From: Pseudomonadota bacterium
GTDB lineage: Bacteria > Pseudomonadota > Alphaproteobacteria > Acetobacterales > Acetobacteraceae
Assembly (NCBI GenBank): GCA_021808985.1
Contig: JAKBAQ010000038.1
Coordinates: 1-15,776 of the forward strand
Direction of reading: 5' to 3'
DNA length: 15,776 bases
Shown piece after piece: positions 1-6,095 of this stretch. The position numbers were made by a program, and so were the translations under genes. The notes below the pieces were generated by a model. That model was not told the origin of the DNA, did not search any database, and saw only the letters and a program-made list of their open reading frames with translations. Position 1 is the first letter of the stretch. The number at the start of each line of letters is the position of its first letter.

Positions 1-419
1 ACTTCGTGCTCACCGAATCCGTCGCCATTTGCTACTATCTGGCCTCCAAGCAGCCCACGCCGCTTTGGCCCGAGGATCCGCGAGCCCGCGCCCGCATCTA
101 TCAATGGTCGAGTTGGGCCACCACGGAGCTGGAATTCCACCTCACCATGTGGATCCGCGAAAAACGCGGCAACGCCGATGCCGCGTTGATGGTCAAATAC
201 CTTGAAAACGCCGCCGGCTCGCTTGCCCCATTGGAACGCCACCTCGCCACCAGCGCGTATGTCGCGGGTTCTGCCTTCACCATCGGCGATATCAATGCCG
301 CTTCCGCGCTCGCCATGGGCGCTGCCTTGCTGGACATGTCAGCCTTTCCCGCCAGCAAATCCTGGCTGGAAAAATGCCTCTCCCGCCCCGCCTGGCAAAA
401 GGTTCAAACTCTCGGCTAA
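1..419 (+). CDS. Glutathione S-transferase, C-terminal part (5' end outside window)
   Basis: The reading frame is already open at the left edge (in-frame codons from base 3, Phe-Val-Leu-Thr-Glu-Ser...) and ends at TAA 417-419, so about 139 C-terminal residues are present of a family that is usually 200-230 long. The first residues visible, LTESVAICYYLA, are the end of the thioredoxin-like domain. The Glu-Ser pair there is the family's contact to the gamma-glutamyl part of glutathione. The all-helical C-terminal domain follows, with LWPEDPRARARIYQW and the FTIGDI motif, the conserved N-capping box of GST helix 6. GSTs conjugate glutathione to electrophiles or act as peroxidases/isomerases in the cytosol. 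Subclass and substrate cannot be told because the N-terminal catalytic Ser/Cys/Tyr is missing. Two hairpins follow the stop codon, so it is probably a separate transcription unit from the dehydrogenase operon downstream. The family call is firm; the function is only general. Confidence 0.88.
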   Translation, partial: FVLTESVAICYYLASKQPTPLWPEDPRARARIYQWSSWATTELEFHLTMWIREKRGNADAALMVKYLENAAGSLAPLERHLATSAYVAGSAFTIGDINAASALAMGAALLDMSAFPASKSWLEKCLSRPAWQKVQTLG

Positions 420-431
420 GCCGCTCCAAAT

Positions 432-459
432 AGCCATCCGGCTCTCCTGCCGGATGGCT
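432..459 (+). terminator. Probable intrinsic terminator after the GST gene
   Basis: A perfect 10-bp inverted repeat, AGCCATCCGG (432-441) and CCGGATGGCT (450-459), encloses an 8-base loop 12 bases after the GST stop codon. The stem ends in GGCTTTC, so the T-run is short (about 3). The hairpin is clear, but termination strength is uncertain. Placement right behind the gene supports a terminator. Confidence 0.6.
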
Positions 460-471
460 TTCACAACCGGA

Positions 472-490
472 AGCAAGGTCCGGCCTTGCT
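472..490. other. Second small hairpin behind the GST terminator
   Basis: AGCAAGG (472-478) and CCTTGCT (484-490) form a 7-bp perfect stem with a 5-base loop, 12 bases past the first hairpin. No T-run follows. It may assist termination or protect the 3' end of the transcript, or be chance in GC-rich DNA. The surrounding gene-free stretch (420-777) shows no convincing coding sequence. Apart from the two hairpins it contains only the promoter candidate at 639-667. Confidence 0.35.
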
Positions 491-638
491 CAAGCAAGAA
501 TTGAATCCGAAATGGCCGAGCACCCAGCCAAACCGGCGCGCCAAGAATAAAACCGCGCTCAGCAGGGCAAAACGAATCCTGGGGCAGTCCACGTCATTCA
601 AAAGAACACTACCGAACTATGAGGTTCTATACGTATTA

Positions 639-667
639 TTGACCGACTTTGTATGCTGGTGTATGAA
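639..667 (+). promoter_or_regulatory. Candidate sigma70-type promoter for the dehydrogenase operon
   Basis: TTGACC (639-644, 5 of 6 to the -35 consensus TTGACA) is followed by exactly 17 bases and then TATGAA (662-667, 4 of 6 to TATAAT). The element sits in a locally AT-rich patch about 110 bases before the aldehyde dehydrogenase start. It is the best promoter match seen between the GST and that gene. The predicted start would be near 674, giving a leader of roughly 100 bases. Assigned by eye only. Confidence 0.45.
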
Positions 668-762
668 TTTTTGACCAGGAAAACAACATCACGGGAGTGG
701 CCGGACGAGTGACCCCATTGGCGGCGAAGCCGTCCACTCCAGCGCCATCCGCTCCTCTTTTT

Positions 763-767
763 AGGGA
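763..767 (+). promoter_or_regulatory. Ribosome binding site that decides the aldehyde dehydrogenase start
   Basis: AGGGA lies 10 bases before ATG 778. The upstream in-frame GTG at 697 would add 27 Pro/Ala-rich residues with no family similarity, so the ATG is preferred. Confidence 0.6.
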
Positions 768-777
768 ACCAACACCA

Positions 778-2229
778 ATGCCAGACGCCATTGCCCCAGA
801 ACAGCCCGAGGATGTGCTGGTAAATGGCATGATCGAGGTTTTCGACCCCGCCACGGGTGAGAAAATCGGCGCCACCCCCGGCGGCGGCGGCGCTGAAATT
901 GACGCGGCTGTGCAAGCCGCCCGCGCCAGTTTCGACTCCGGCATCTGGTCCAGTCTCAGCGGGGCGGCAAAAGCCCGAATCCTTTGGCGCACGGCGGATA
1001 TCATCGAAAGCCGTCTCGATGAGTTGGTGACACTAGAGACCCGCAATAACGGCATGCCGCTCCCCCTTGCCCAGTACACCATCCGCAACGGTGCTGAGAC
1101 CTTCCGCTACAATGCCGGCTGGTGCACCAAAATCCATGGCCTCACATCCGATGTGGTGACTGACGGCGCCATCGGCGGCGGACGCACCGAGTATCACGCC
1201 TACACCCGCAAGGAGCCCATGGGGGTCGCCGGCCTCATCACCCCTTGGAATGTTCCCATCGGCATGGCTTGCGCCAAGCTTGCCCCGGCGCTCGCCGCCG
1301 GTTGCAGCACCGTTATCAAGCCCGCCGAGGAAACCCCGCTCACCACCATCAAAATCGTTGAAATCCTGCAGGAGGCCGGCGTTCCGGCGGGCGTTGTCAA
1401 CCTCGTCACCGGCTACGGCCACACCGCCGGCGCGGCCCTCGCCGCGCATCCGGATGTCAACAAAATCGCCTTCACCGGCTCCACCGAGGTCGGCAAGCTC
1501 ATCGTCAAGGCCGCCACCGGTAATCTCAAAAAAGTCACCCTGGAACTTGGCGGTAAATCGCCTATCCTGATCTTTGACGACGCCGACCTCAGCAAGGCCA
1601 TCCCCGGCGCCGCCGTCGGCATTTTCGCCAATTCCGGCCAGGCCTGCATCGTCGGCTCGCGCCTCTTCGTCCACCGCAAGGTGTATGACGAGGTCGTCGC
1701 CGGCATCTGCGCCATCGCCCAATCCATGGTGCTGGGCAGCGGGCTTGACCCCGCCACCCATCTCGGCCCGCTCATCACCGCCAAACAGGCTGGCCGCGTC
1801 ATGTCCTATATCGAGGACGGCCGCGCCGAAGGTGCTCAGATCGTCACCGGCGGCCACCGCGTGGAACGGCCCGGCTATTTCGTCGAACCCACCGTCATCA
1901 CCAACGTGCGCGAGGACATGCGCCTCTTCCGCGAGGAAATTTTCGGCCCCGTCCTCGCCATCATGGCCTTTGACGATGAGGCCGAGGCCCTGCGCATCGC
2001 CAACGACACCTCATACGGCCTTGCCGCCGGCGTGTGGACCCGCGATATCGGCCGCGCCCATCGCCTCGCCAAAAAACTCCAGGCGGGCACCGTCTGGCTC
2101 AACTGCCAGCTGGCCAATGACCTCAGCATGCCTTTCGGCGGCTACAAACAGTCCGGCTGGGGGCGGGAGAACGGCTATGACGGGGTTGACGCCTTCCTGC
2201 AAACCAAATCCGTCTTCGCCGAAATTTAA
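778..2229 (+). CDS. NAD(P)-dependent aldehyde dehydrogenase
   Basis: The protein has 483 residues, the normal size for the ALDH superfamily, and oxidises an aldehyde to the carboxylic acid in the cytosol. All hallmark motifs are visible: PWN at 156-158, the nucleotide-binding FTGSTEVG from 232, the general base Glu256 in LELGGKSP, the catalytic Cys290 in SGQAC, EEIFGPV from 386, and the C-terminal PFGGYKQSGWGREN. The Glu-to-Cys spacing of 34 equals that of classical ALDHs such as human ALDH2. The start is set by AGGGA at 763-767. It is the first gene of a four-gene operon. The zinc alcohol dehydrogenase begins 19 bases after its stop, so it most likely oxidises the aldehyde that enzyme makes. 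The sequence resembles betaine/aromatic-type ALDHs in general; substrate and NAD versus NADP preference cannot be read here. Confidence 0.93.
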   Translation: MPDAIAPEQPEDVLVNGMIEVFDPATGEKIGATPGGGGAEIDAAVQAARASFDSGIWSSLSGAAKARILWRTADIIESRLDELVTLETRNNGMPLPLAQYTIRNGAETFRYNAGWCTKIHGLTSDVVTDGAIGGGRTEYHAYTRKEPMGVAGLITPWNVPIGMACAKLAPALAAGCSTVIKPAEETPLTTIKIVEILQEAGVPAGVVNLVTGYGHTAGAALAAHPDVNKIAFTGSTEVGKLIVKAATGNLKKVTLELGGKSPILIFDDADLSKAIPGAAVGIFANSGQACIVGSRLFVHRKVYDEVVAGICAIAQSMVLGSGLDPATHLGPLITAKQAGRVMSYIEDGRAEGAQIVTGGHRVERPGYFVEPTVITNVREDMRLFREEIFGPVLAIMAFDDEAEALRIANDTSYGLAAGVWTRDIGRAHRLAKKLQAGTVWLNCQLANDLSMPFGGYKQSGWGRENGYDGVDAFLQTKSVFAEI

Positions 2230-2248
2230 ACCAACCAGGGACGAACCC

Positions 2249-3337
2249 ATGCAAATCCAAGCCGCCGTCGCGCGAGAAATCCACGGCAAACTCTCGGTCG
2301 AAACCGTCAACCTCGCCAACCCCACCGCTGATGAAATCCTGGTCAAGCTCGTCGCCACGGGGGTCTGCCATACCGACCAGGCCATTATCGAGCAGATCAT
2401 GCCGCTGCCCCTGCCTCTGGTGCTCGGCCATGAAGGCGCGGGAATCGTCGAGGCGGTCGGCGCCAACGTCAAGGGCATCAGCGTGGGCGACCACGTTGTC
2501 CTCACCTTCGCCAGTTGCGGCCATTGCCACCATTGCGAGGAGCACCACCCCTCCTATTGCGCCGACTACGCCCCGCTCAACTTCGGCACCCGCCGCGCGG
2601 ATGGCACGCCCACCATCACCGACAATACCGGCGCGCCCATCGGCGGCGCCTTCTTTGCACAATCCTCCTTCGCCACCCACGCGCTCGCCAGCCAGAGCAA
2701 CACGATCAAAGTCCGCAAGGACGCACCCCTGGAACTGCTCGGCCCGCTCGGCTGCGGCCTTTCCACCGGTGCTGGCACCGTATTCAACGTGTTCAAGCCG
2801 GCGCCGGACTCCACCCTCGCCATCTTTGGCACCGGCGCGCTTGGCTGCGCCGCCATCATGGCCGCCAAATCGCTCGGGGTGAAACGCATCGTCGCGATTG
2901 ACCGCGTCGCCAGCCGCCTGGAGCGCGCCCGCAAACTCGGCGCGTCGGACACCATTGACACCTCCAAGGAAAGCCTGGCGGAGGCCCTCCAAGCGCTTGG
3001 CGGGCTGGATTTCGCGATGGACACATCCGGCGTACCCAAGCTCATCGAAGCCGCCGTCACCGCGCTCAAGGTCCGCGGCATTTGCGCGGTGCTTGGCGCC
3101 AGCGCGGAATCGGACCTGCACCTGAGCGTTCTGCCCCTTATCTCCGGGCGCTGCCTGCGCGGTGTCACCAATGGAGATTGCGATCCGCAGGAGCTCATTC
3201 CCAAGCTGGTTGACATGTACATGGCCGGCACCTTCCCCTTCGACCAGCTCTGCGCCTTCTATTCGCTGGCGGATATCAACCAGGCTTTCGCCGACTCCCA
3301 TTCCGGCAAAACCATCAAGCCGATCATCCGTTTCTGA
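2249..3337 (+). CDS. Zinc-dependent alcohol dehydrogenase, benzyl/allylic-alcohol type
   Basis: A 362-residue medium-chain dehydrogenase/reductase. The catalytic zinc ligands are visible: Cys40 (in GVCHTD), His61 with Glu62 (GHEGAG) and Cys169. The structural zinc cluster is intact: Cys90, Cys93, Cys96 and Cys104 in CGHCHHCEEHHPSYC. The Rossmann motif GTGALG at 194-199 followed by Asp218 (IVAIDR) indicates NAD rather than NADP. The short NFGTRRADG insert and overall pattern resemble aryl-alcohol and geraniol/perillyl-alcohol dehydrogenases (XylB/GeoA group), which oxidise primary benzylic or allylic alcohols. The start ATG 2249 has AGGG about 9 bases upstream. The frame is open much further 5', but that part overlaps the aldehyde dehydrogenase and is not coding. 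It lies 19 bases behind the aldehyde dehydrogenase, giving an alcohol-to-acid pair. The exact alcohol is inference. Confidence 0.92.
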   Translation: MQIQAAVAREIHGKLSVETVNLANPTADEILVKLVATGVCHTDQAIIEQIMPLPLPLVLGHEGAGIVEAVGANVKGISVGDHVVLTFASCGHCHHCEEHHPSYCADYAPLNFGTRRADGTPTITDNTGAPIGGAFFAQSSFATHALASQSNTIKVRKDAPLELLGPLGCGLSTGAGTVFNVFKPAPDSTLAIFGTGALGCAAIMAAKSLGVKRIVAIDRVASRLERARKLGASDTIDTSKESLAEALQALGGLDFAMDTSGVPKLIEAAVTALKVRGICAVLGASAESDLHLSVLPLISGRCLRGVTNGDCDPQELIPKLVDMYMAGTFPFDQLCAFYSLADINQAFADSHSGKTIKPIIRF

Positions 3338-3397
3338 ATCATTCAACCAAACCCGCCGCAGGGCGGCTACCAGACAAATGAAAAGGTAAAACGCCGC

Positions 3398-4618
3398 ATG
3401 AGCATCAACGCGCTGGTTAAGGAACTGGAAGACTTCATGGTCTCCACGGTCATTCCCGCCGAGCCCACCATCCACCACCAGCTCTCGGTGGCGAAAAACC
3501 GCTGGACTTATCCACAGGTCATGCGTGAGTTGCGCGCCGAAGCCAAGGCGCGCGGGCTCTGGCTGTTCCCGCTGCCAGAGCGCCTCGGCGGCAGGGGGTT
3601 GAGCCTTACCGAATACGCCCCGCTGGCTGAACGCATGAACTGGTCCAACTACGGTCCAGACATTTTCAACTGCTATTCCGGCACCATCTCCAACGCCACC
3701 ATCCTTGACCAGGCCGCAAATGCCGGGCTGAAAGACCAGTATCTCTCCCGCCTGCTCAGCGGTGAAGCCCGTTCCTGCATCAGCATCACTGAACGCGAAG
3801 TTCCGTCCTCCGATCCCACGGACCTCAAATTCGCCGTTACCCGCGACGGCGATGACTATGTGCTGAACGGCGTGAAATCCTGGGCCACCGGCGCCACCAT
3901 GGATGAGTGCGAATTCATCCTCCTGCTCGGCGCCACCGCGCCGCAGGCCGCCCGCCATGCCCGCCATTCCCTCATCCTCGTGCCGGCCAACGCCCCCGGC
4001 CTCAGCAAGGGCCGCATTGAAACCGTGATGGGCTTCGATGACGCCCCCTACGGCCATTGCGACCTGATCTTCAGCAACGTGCGCGTCCCCGTCACCAACC
4101 GCCTCGGCAATGAGGGGGAAGGCTTCGCCCTGGTGCAGGCCACGCTTGGCGTCGGGCGCATCCAGCTTGGCATGGGCTGCGTCGGCGCCGCGGAACGCGC
4201 CCTGCAGGAAATGTGTGGCTGGGTGGAAACCCGCGTCATCGGCGGCCGGCCGCTGGTGGAGCGCGGTGTTGTCATGGATGCCATTGCCCGCTCGCGTATC
4301 GAAATCGACCAGGCGCGCGCCTTTCTCATCCACACCGCCAATCTGGTGCAGACCCAGGGCATCAAGGCCGCCCGCTCGGAAGTTTCGCAAGCCAAGGTCC
4401 TCGCCCCGGAAATGGCCGTGCGCGTCATAGACCGCGCCATGCAGTTCCATGGCGGCGCCGGCTTCAGCTATGATACCCCGCTCGCCGAAATGTGGGCCCA
4501 CCAGCGCACCGTCCGCATCGGCGAGGGGGCGGATGAAGTCCATCGCGAACTGGTCGGTAAATTCGAACTCTCCCGCCAGCGCGCCTTCCGCGCCGCCAGC
4601 AAGCCTGCCGCACAATAA
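3398..4618 (+). CDS. Acyl-CoA dehydrogenase, ACAD10/11-like
   Basis: A 406-residue flavoprotein predicted to introduce an alpha-beta double bond in an acyl-CoA, passing electrons from FAD to electron-transfer flavoprotein. The helical N-terminal domain is followed by the FAD-contacting segment SITEREVPSSDPTDL (from about 129), where Arg133 stands in place of the usual Pro of TEP. The beta domain (GDDYVLNGVKSWATGA) and the C-terminal helical domain with QFHGGAGFSYDTPLAEMWAHQRT follow. Near the C-terminus RIGEGADEVHR places Glu376 where the catalytic base normally sits; the GxDEVHR ending is typical of ACAD10/11-like enzymes rather than short- or medium-chain ones. AAAAGG at 3381-3386 precedes the ATG by 11 bases. 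It is co-directional with the second acyl-CoA dehydrogenase 64 bases downstream, and the two may handle different chain types or successive steps. Substrate is unknown. Confidence 0.9.
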   Translation: MSINALVKELEDFMVSTVIPAEPTIHHQLSVAKNRWTYPQVMRELRAEAKARGLWLFPLPERLGGRGLSLTEYAPLAERMNWSNYGPDIFNCYSGTISNATILDQAANAGLKDQYLSRLLSGEARSCISITEREVPSSDPTDLKFAVTRDGDDYVLNGVKSWATGATMDECEFILLLGATAPQAARHARHSLILVPANAPGLSKGRIETVMGFDDAPYGHCDLIFSNVRVPVTNRLGNEGEGFALVQATLGVGRIQLGMGCVGAAERALQEMCGWVETRVIGGRPLVERGVVMDAIARSRIEIDQARAFLIHTANLVQTQGIKAARSEVSQAKVLAPEMAVRVIDRAMQFHGGAGFSYDTPLAEMWAHQRTVRIGEGADEVHRELVGKFELSRQRAFRAASKPAAQ

Positions 4619-4669
4619 TTCACAACTTAAAAATTCAGCCAAACCGGCGGGGTCCCACCGGGCATGAAT

Positions 4670-4675
4670 AGGGGA
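4670..4675 (+). promoter_or_regulatory. Ribosome binding site deciding the start of the second acyl-CoA dehydrogenase
   Basis: AGGGGA lies 7 bases before ATG 4683 but only 1 base before the in-frame ATG 4677. Normal spacing favours 4683; the choice changes the protein by two residues. Confidence 0.55.
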
Positions 4676-4682
4676 AATGGGT

Positions 4683-5837
4683 ATGAGCCTTCTGACAAGC
4701 GCCGCAGAGAGCGTCTACGGCGAAGATCTGGAAATGTTCCGCGACACCTTGCGCGCGTTCTACCGCCGGGAGGTCGAGCCGAACGTCAAAAACTTCGAAG
4801 TCGACGGCGTCGGTCATGACATCTGGCGCAAAGCCGGCGCCGCCGGCTTGCTTGGCACCTGCGTTCCCGAGGAATATGGCGGCGCCGGCGACAAGGGCCT
4901 CTCCATCGTCATCGGCGCCGAGGAACTTGGCTACTCCCCCGCCGGCGCCTCGGCCGGCGCCTTCCTCGGCACTGACATCTGCACCCTCTTTCTCGCCAGC
5001 CACGGCACGGAAGAGCAAAAGCGCCGCTGGTTCCCCACCATCATCTCCGGTGACACCGTGCAGTGCATGGGCATGACTGAGCCCGAATCAGGCAGCGACG
5101 CCGTGGCCATCCGCACCACCGCGGTCCGCGACGGGGATGACTACGTCATCAACGGCTCCAAATGCTTCATCTCCAACGGCGCCAAGGCGGACCTGCTCTA
5201 TATAATAGCCAAAACCGACCCTTCCGCGCGCGCCAAGGGCATGAGCATCATCCTCGTTCCCACAGGCACACCCGGCCTCACCCAGCGCCGCATGAAAACC
5301 ATGGGGTACGCGGGTGGCGACACGGGGGAGATATTCCTGGACAATGTCCGCGTCCCCCTCACCAACCTGCTGGGGCCCGAGGGCGGCGCGCTGCGTATCT
5401 TCCAAACCCAAATGGCCCTGGACCGCATGCAGGTCTGCTCACGCTCGCTGGGCGCCGCCAATCAGGCTTTCGAGATGACGCTGGAATATGTCCGCAACCG
5501 TAAAATCTTCGGCCAGCGCATTATCGACTTCCAGAACACCCAGTTCAAGCTCGCCGAAATCGAAACCGACCTCGCAATCGGCCGCGCCTATATGGATGAG
5601 CTGGTGCGCAAATACCAAAAAGGCACGTTTGACGACCGCGATGGCTGGCGCGCCAAAATCTGGTTCCCTGAAATGGAGTTCCGCACCCTCGATAGCTGTG
5701 TCCAGCTCTGGGGCGGCAATGGGTGGATGGACTCAAACCCCATCTCGCGCATGTTCACCGCCGCGCGCGTCCAACGCATCTACGCCGGCGCCACCGAGCT
5801 GCAAAAGTCCCTGATGGGCCGCACCTACCTCAAATAA
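4683..5837 (+). CDS. Acyl-CoA dehydrogenase with atypical catalytic positions
   Basis: A 384-residue acyl-CoA dehydrogenase family flavoprotein. Conserved family elements are clear: GLLGTCVPEEYGGAG in the N-terminal domain, the FAD loop MGMTEPESGSDA, GDDYVINGSKCFISNGAKAD in the beta domain, and EYVRNRKIFGQRIIDFQ plus WGGNGWM in the C-terminal domain. The final motif reads IYAGATEL, so the usual catalytic Glu (IYEGT) is Ala368. In isovaleryl- and long-chain acyl-CoA dehydrogenases the base sits instead in the segment before the EYVxxR helix. The equivalent position here is Asp247 (LDRMQ), not Glu. The enzyme therefore lacks Glu at both known sites, and Asp247 is the candidate base. It is the last gene of the operon, followed 25 bases later by a strong terminator. 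A role in beta-oxidation-type desaturation is the default; a changed activity is possible. Confidence 0.88.
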   Translation: MSLLTSAAESVYGEDLEMFRDTLRAFYRREVEPNVKNFEVDGVGHDIWRKAGAAGLLGTCVPEEYGGAGDKGLSIVIGAEELGYSPAGASAGAFLGTDICTLFLASHGTEEQKRRWFPTIISGDTVQCMGMTEPESGSDAVAIRTTAVRDGDDYVINGSKCFISNGAKADLLYIIAKTDPSARAKGMSIILVPTGTPGLTQRRMKTMGYAGGDTGEIFLDNVRVPLTNLLGPEGGALRIFQTQMALDRMQVCSRSLGAANQAFEMTLEYVRNRKIFGQRIIDFQNTQFKLAEIETDLAIGRAYMDELVRKYQKGTFDDRDGWRAKIWFPEMEFRTLDSCVQLWGGNGWMDSNPISRMFTAARVQRIYAGATELQKSLMGRTYLK

Positions 5838-5862
5838 CGCCTATAAGCACCGCCTCCGCGCC

Positions 5863-5897
5863 AGAGCGTAATGAGGCCAGCCTCATTACGCTCTTTT
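5863..5897 (+). terminator. Strong intrinsic terminator ending the dehydrogenase operon
   Basis: AGAGCGTAATGAGGC (5863-5877) and GCCTCATTACGCTCT (5880-5894) form a perfect 15-bp inverted repeat around a 2-base centre; a folded RNA would have a 14-bp stem and a 4-base loop. TTTT (5894-5897) follows directly. It lies 25 bases after the acyl-CoA dehydrogenase stop and insulates the T6SS genes from read-through. Confidence 0.9.
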
Positions 5898-6095
5898 CAT
5901 GTTCCGTTACGCCGCCGCCAAAACCGCGGCCCGGCCGGAGATTATCTCGCCCAACTCTTGTACCGGCCGCGCCTGCCTGAGTGCACGGGAATGCCCCCCG
6001 CAACGTGGTTCTTGCTTTATGGCACTGTTTAGGAGAGTTTAACGCGAGGTTCTGGGGCTGCTCACGGCTTCCAGATATTGATACAGGGATGAAAT
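5898..6095 (+). promoter_or_regulatory. Leader region before vgrG, presumed to hold the T6SS promoter
   Basis: About 200 bases without a convincing gene separate the terminator from vgrG, so transcription of the T6SS genes should begin here. A short palindrome, GAGAT-T-ATCTC (5938-5948), could be a protein-binding site but is small enough to be chance. AGGGA (6085-6089) is the ribosome binding site of vgrG, 6 bases before its ATG. No good -35/-10 pair was found, and a TGGCAC near 6019 lacks the GC needed for a sigma54 promoter. Confidence 0.35.

Noticed and set aside
486..674. A 62-codon open frame between the GST and aldehyde dehydrogenase genes
   Set aside because: TTG start inside a hairpin, no good ribosome binding site, no recognisable protein features, and it overlaps the promoter candidate.
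697..777. An upstream GTG start that would lengthen the aldehyde dehydrogenase by 27 residues
   Set aside because: The added residues are Pro/Ala-rich and unlike the family N-terminus, and a good ribosome binding site precedes ATG 778.
2123..4642. An 839-codon open frame on the minus strand opposite the alcohol and acyl-CoA dehydrogenase genes
   Set aside because: Its translation is Gly/Ala/Asp/Glu-rich low complexity with no recognisable domain, and it lies fully antisense to two genes with clear motifs. GC-rich third codon positions remove stop codons on the opposite strand.
525..4649. The 14-mer CAGCCAAACCGGCG occurs at 525-538 and 4636-4649, both between genes
   Set aside because: One 14-base match is expected by chance about this often in 15.8 kb of GC-biased DNA, and no flanking similarity extends it.
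6018..6034. TGGCAC before vgrG as the -24 half of a sigma54 promoter
   Set aside because: The required GC dinucleotide at the -12 position (10 bases after GG) is GA here, so the essential half is missing.
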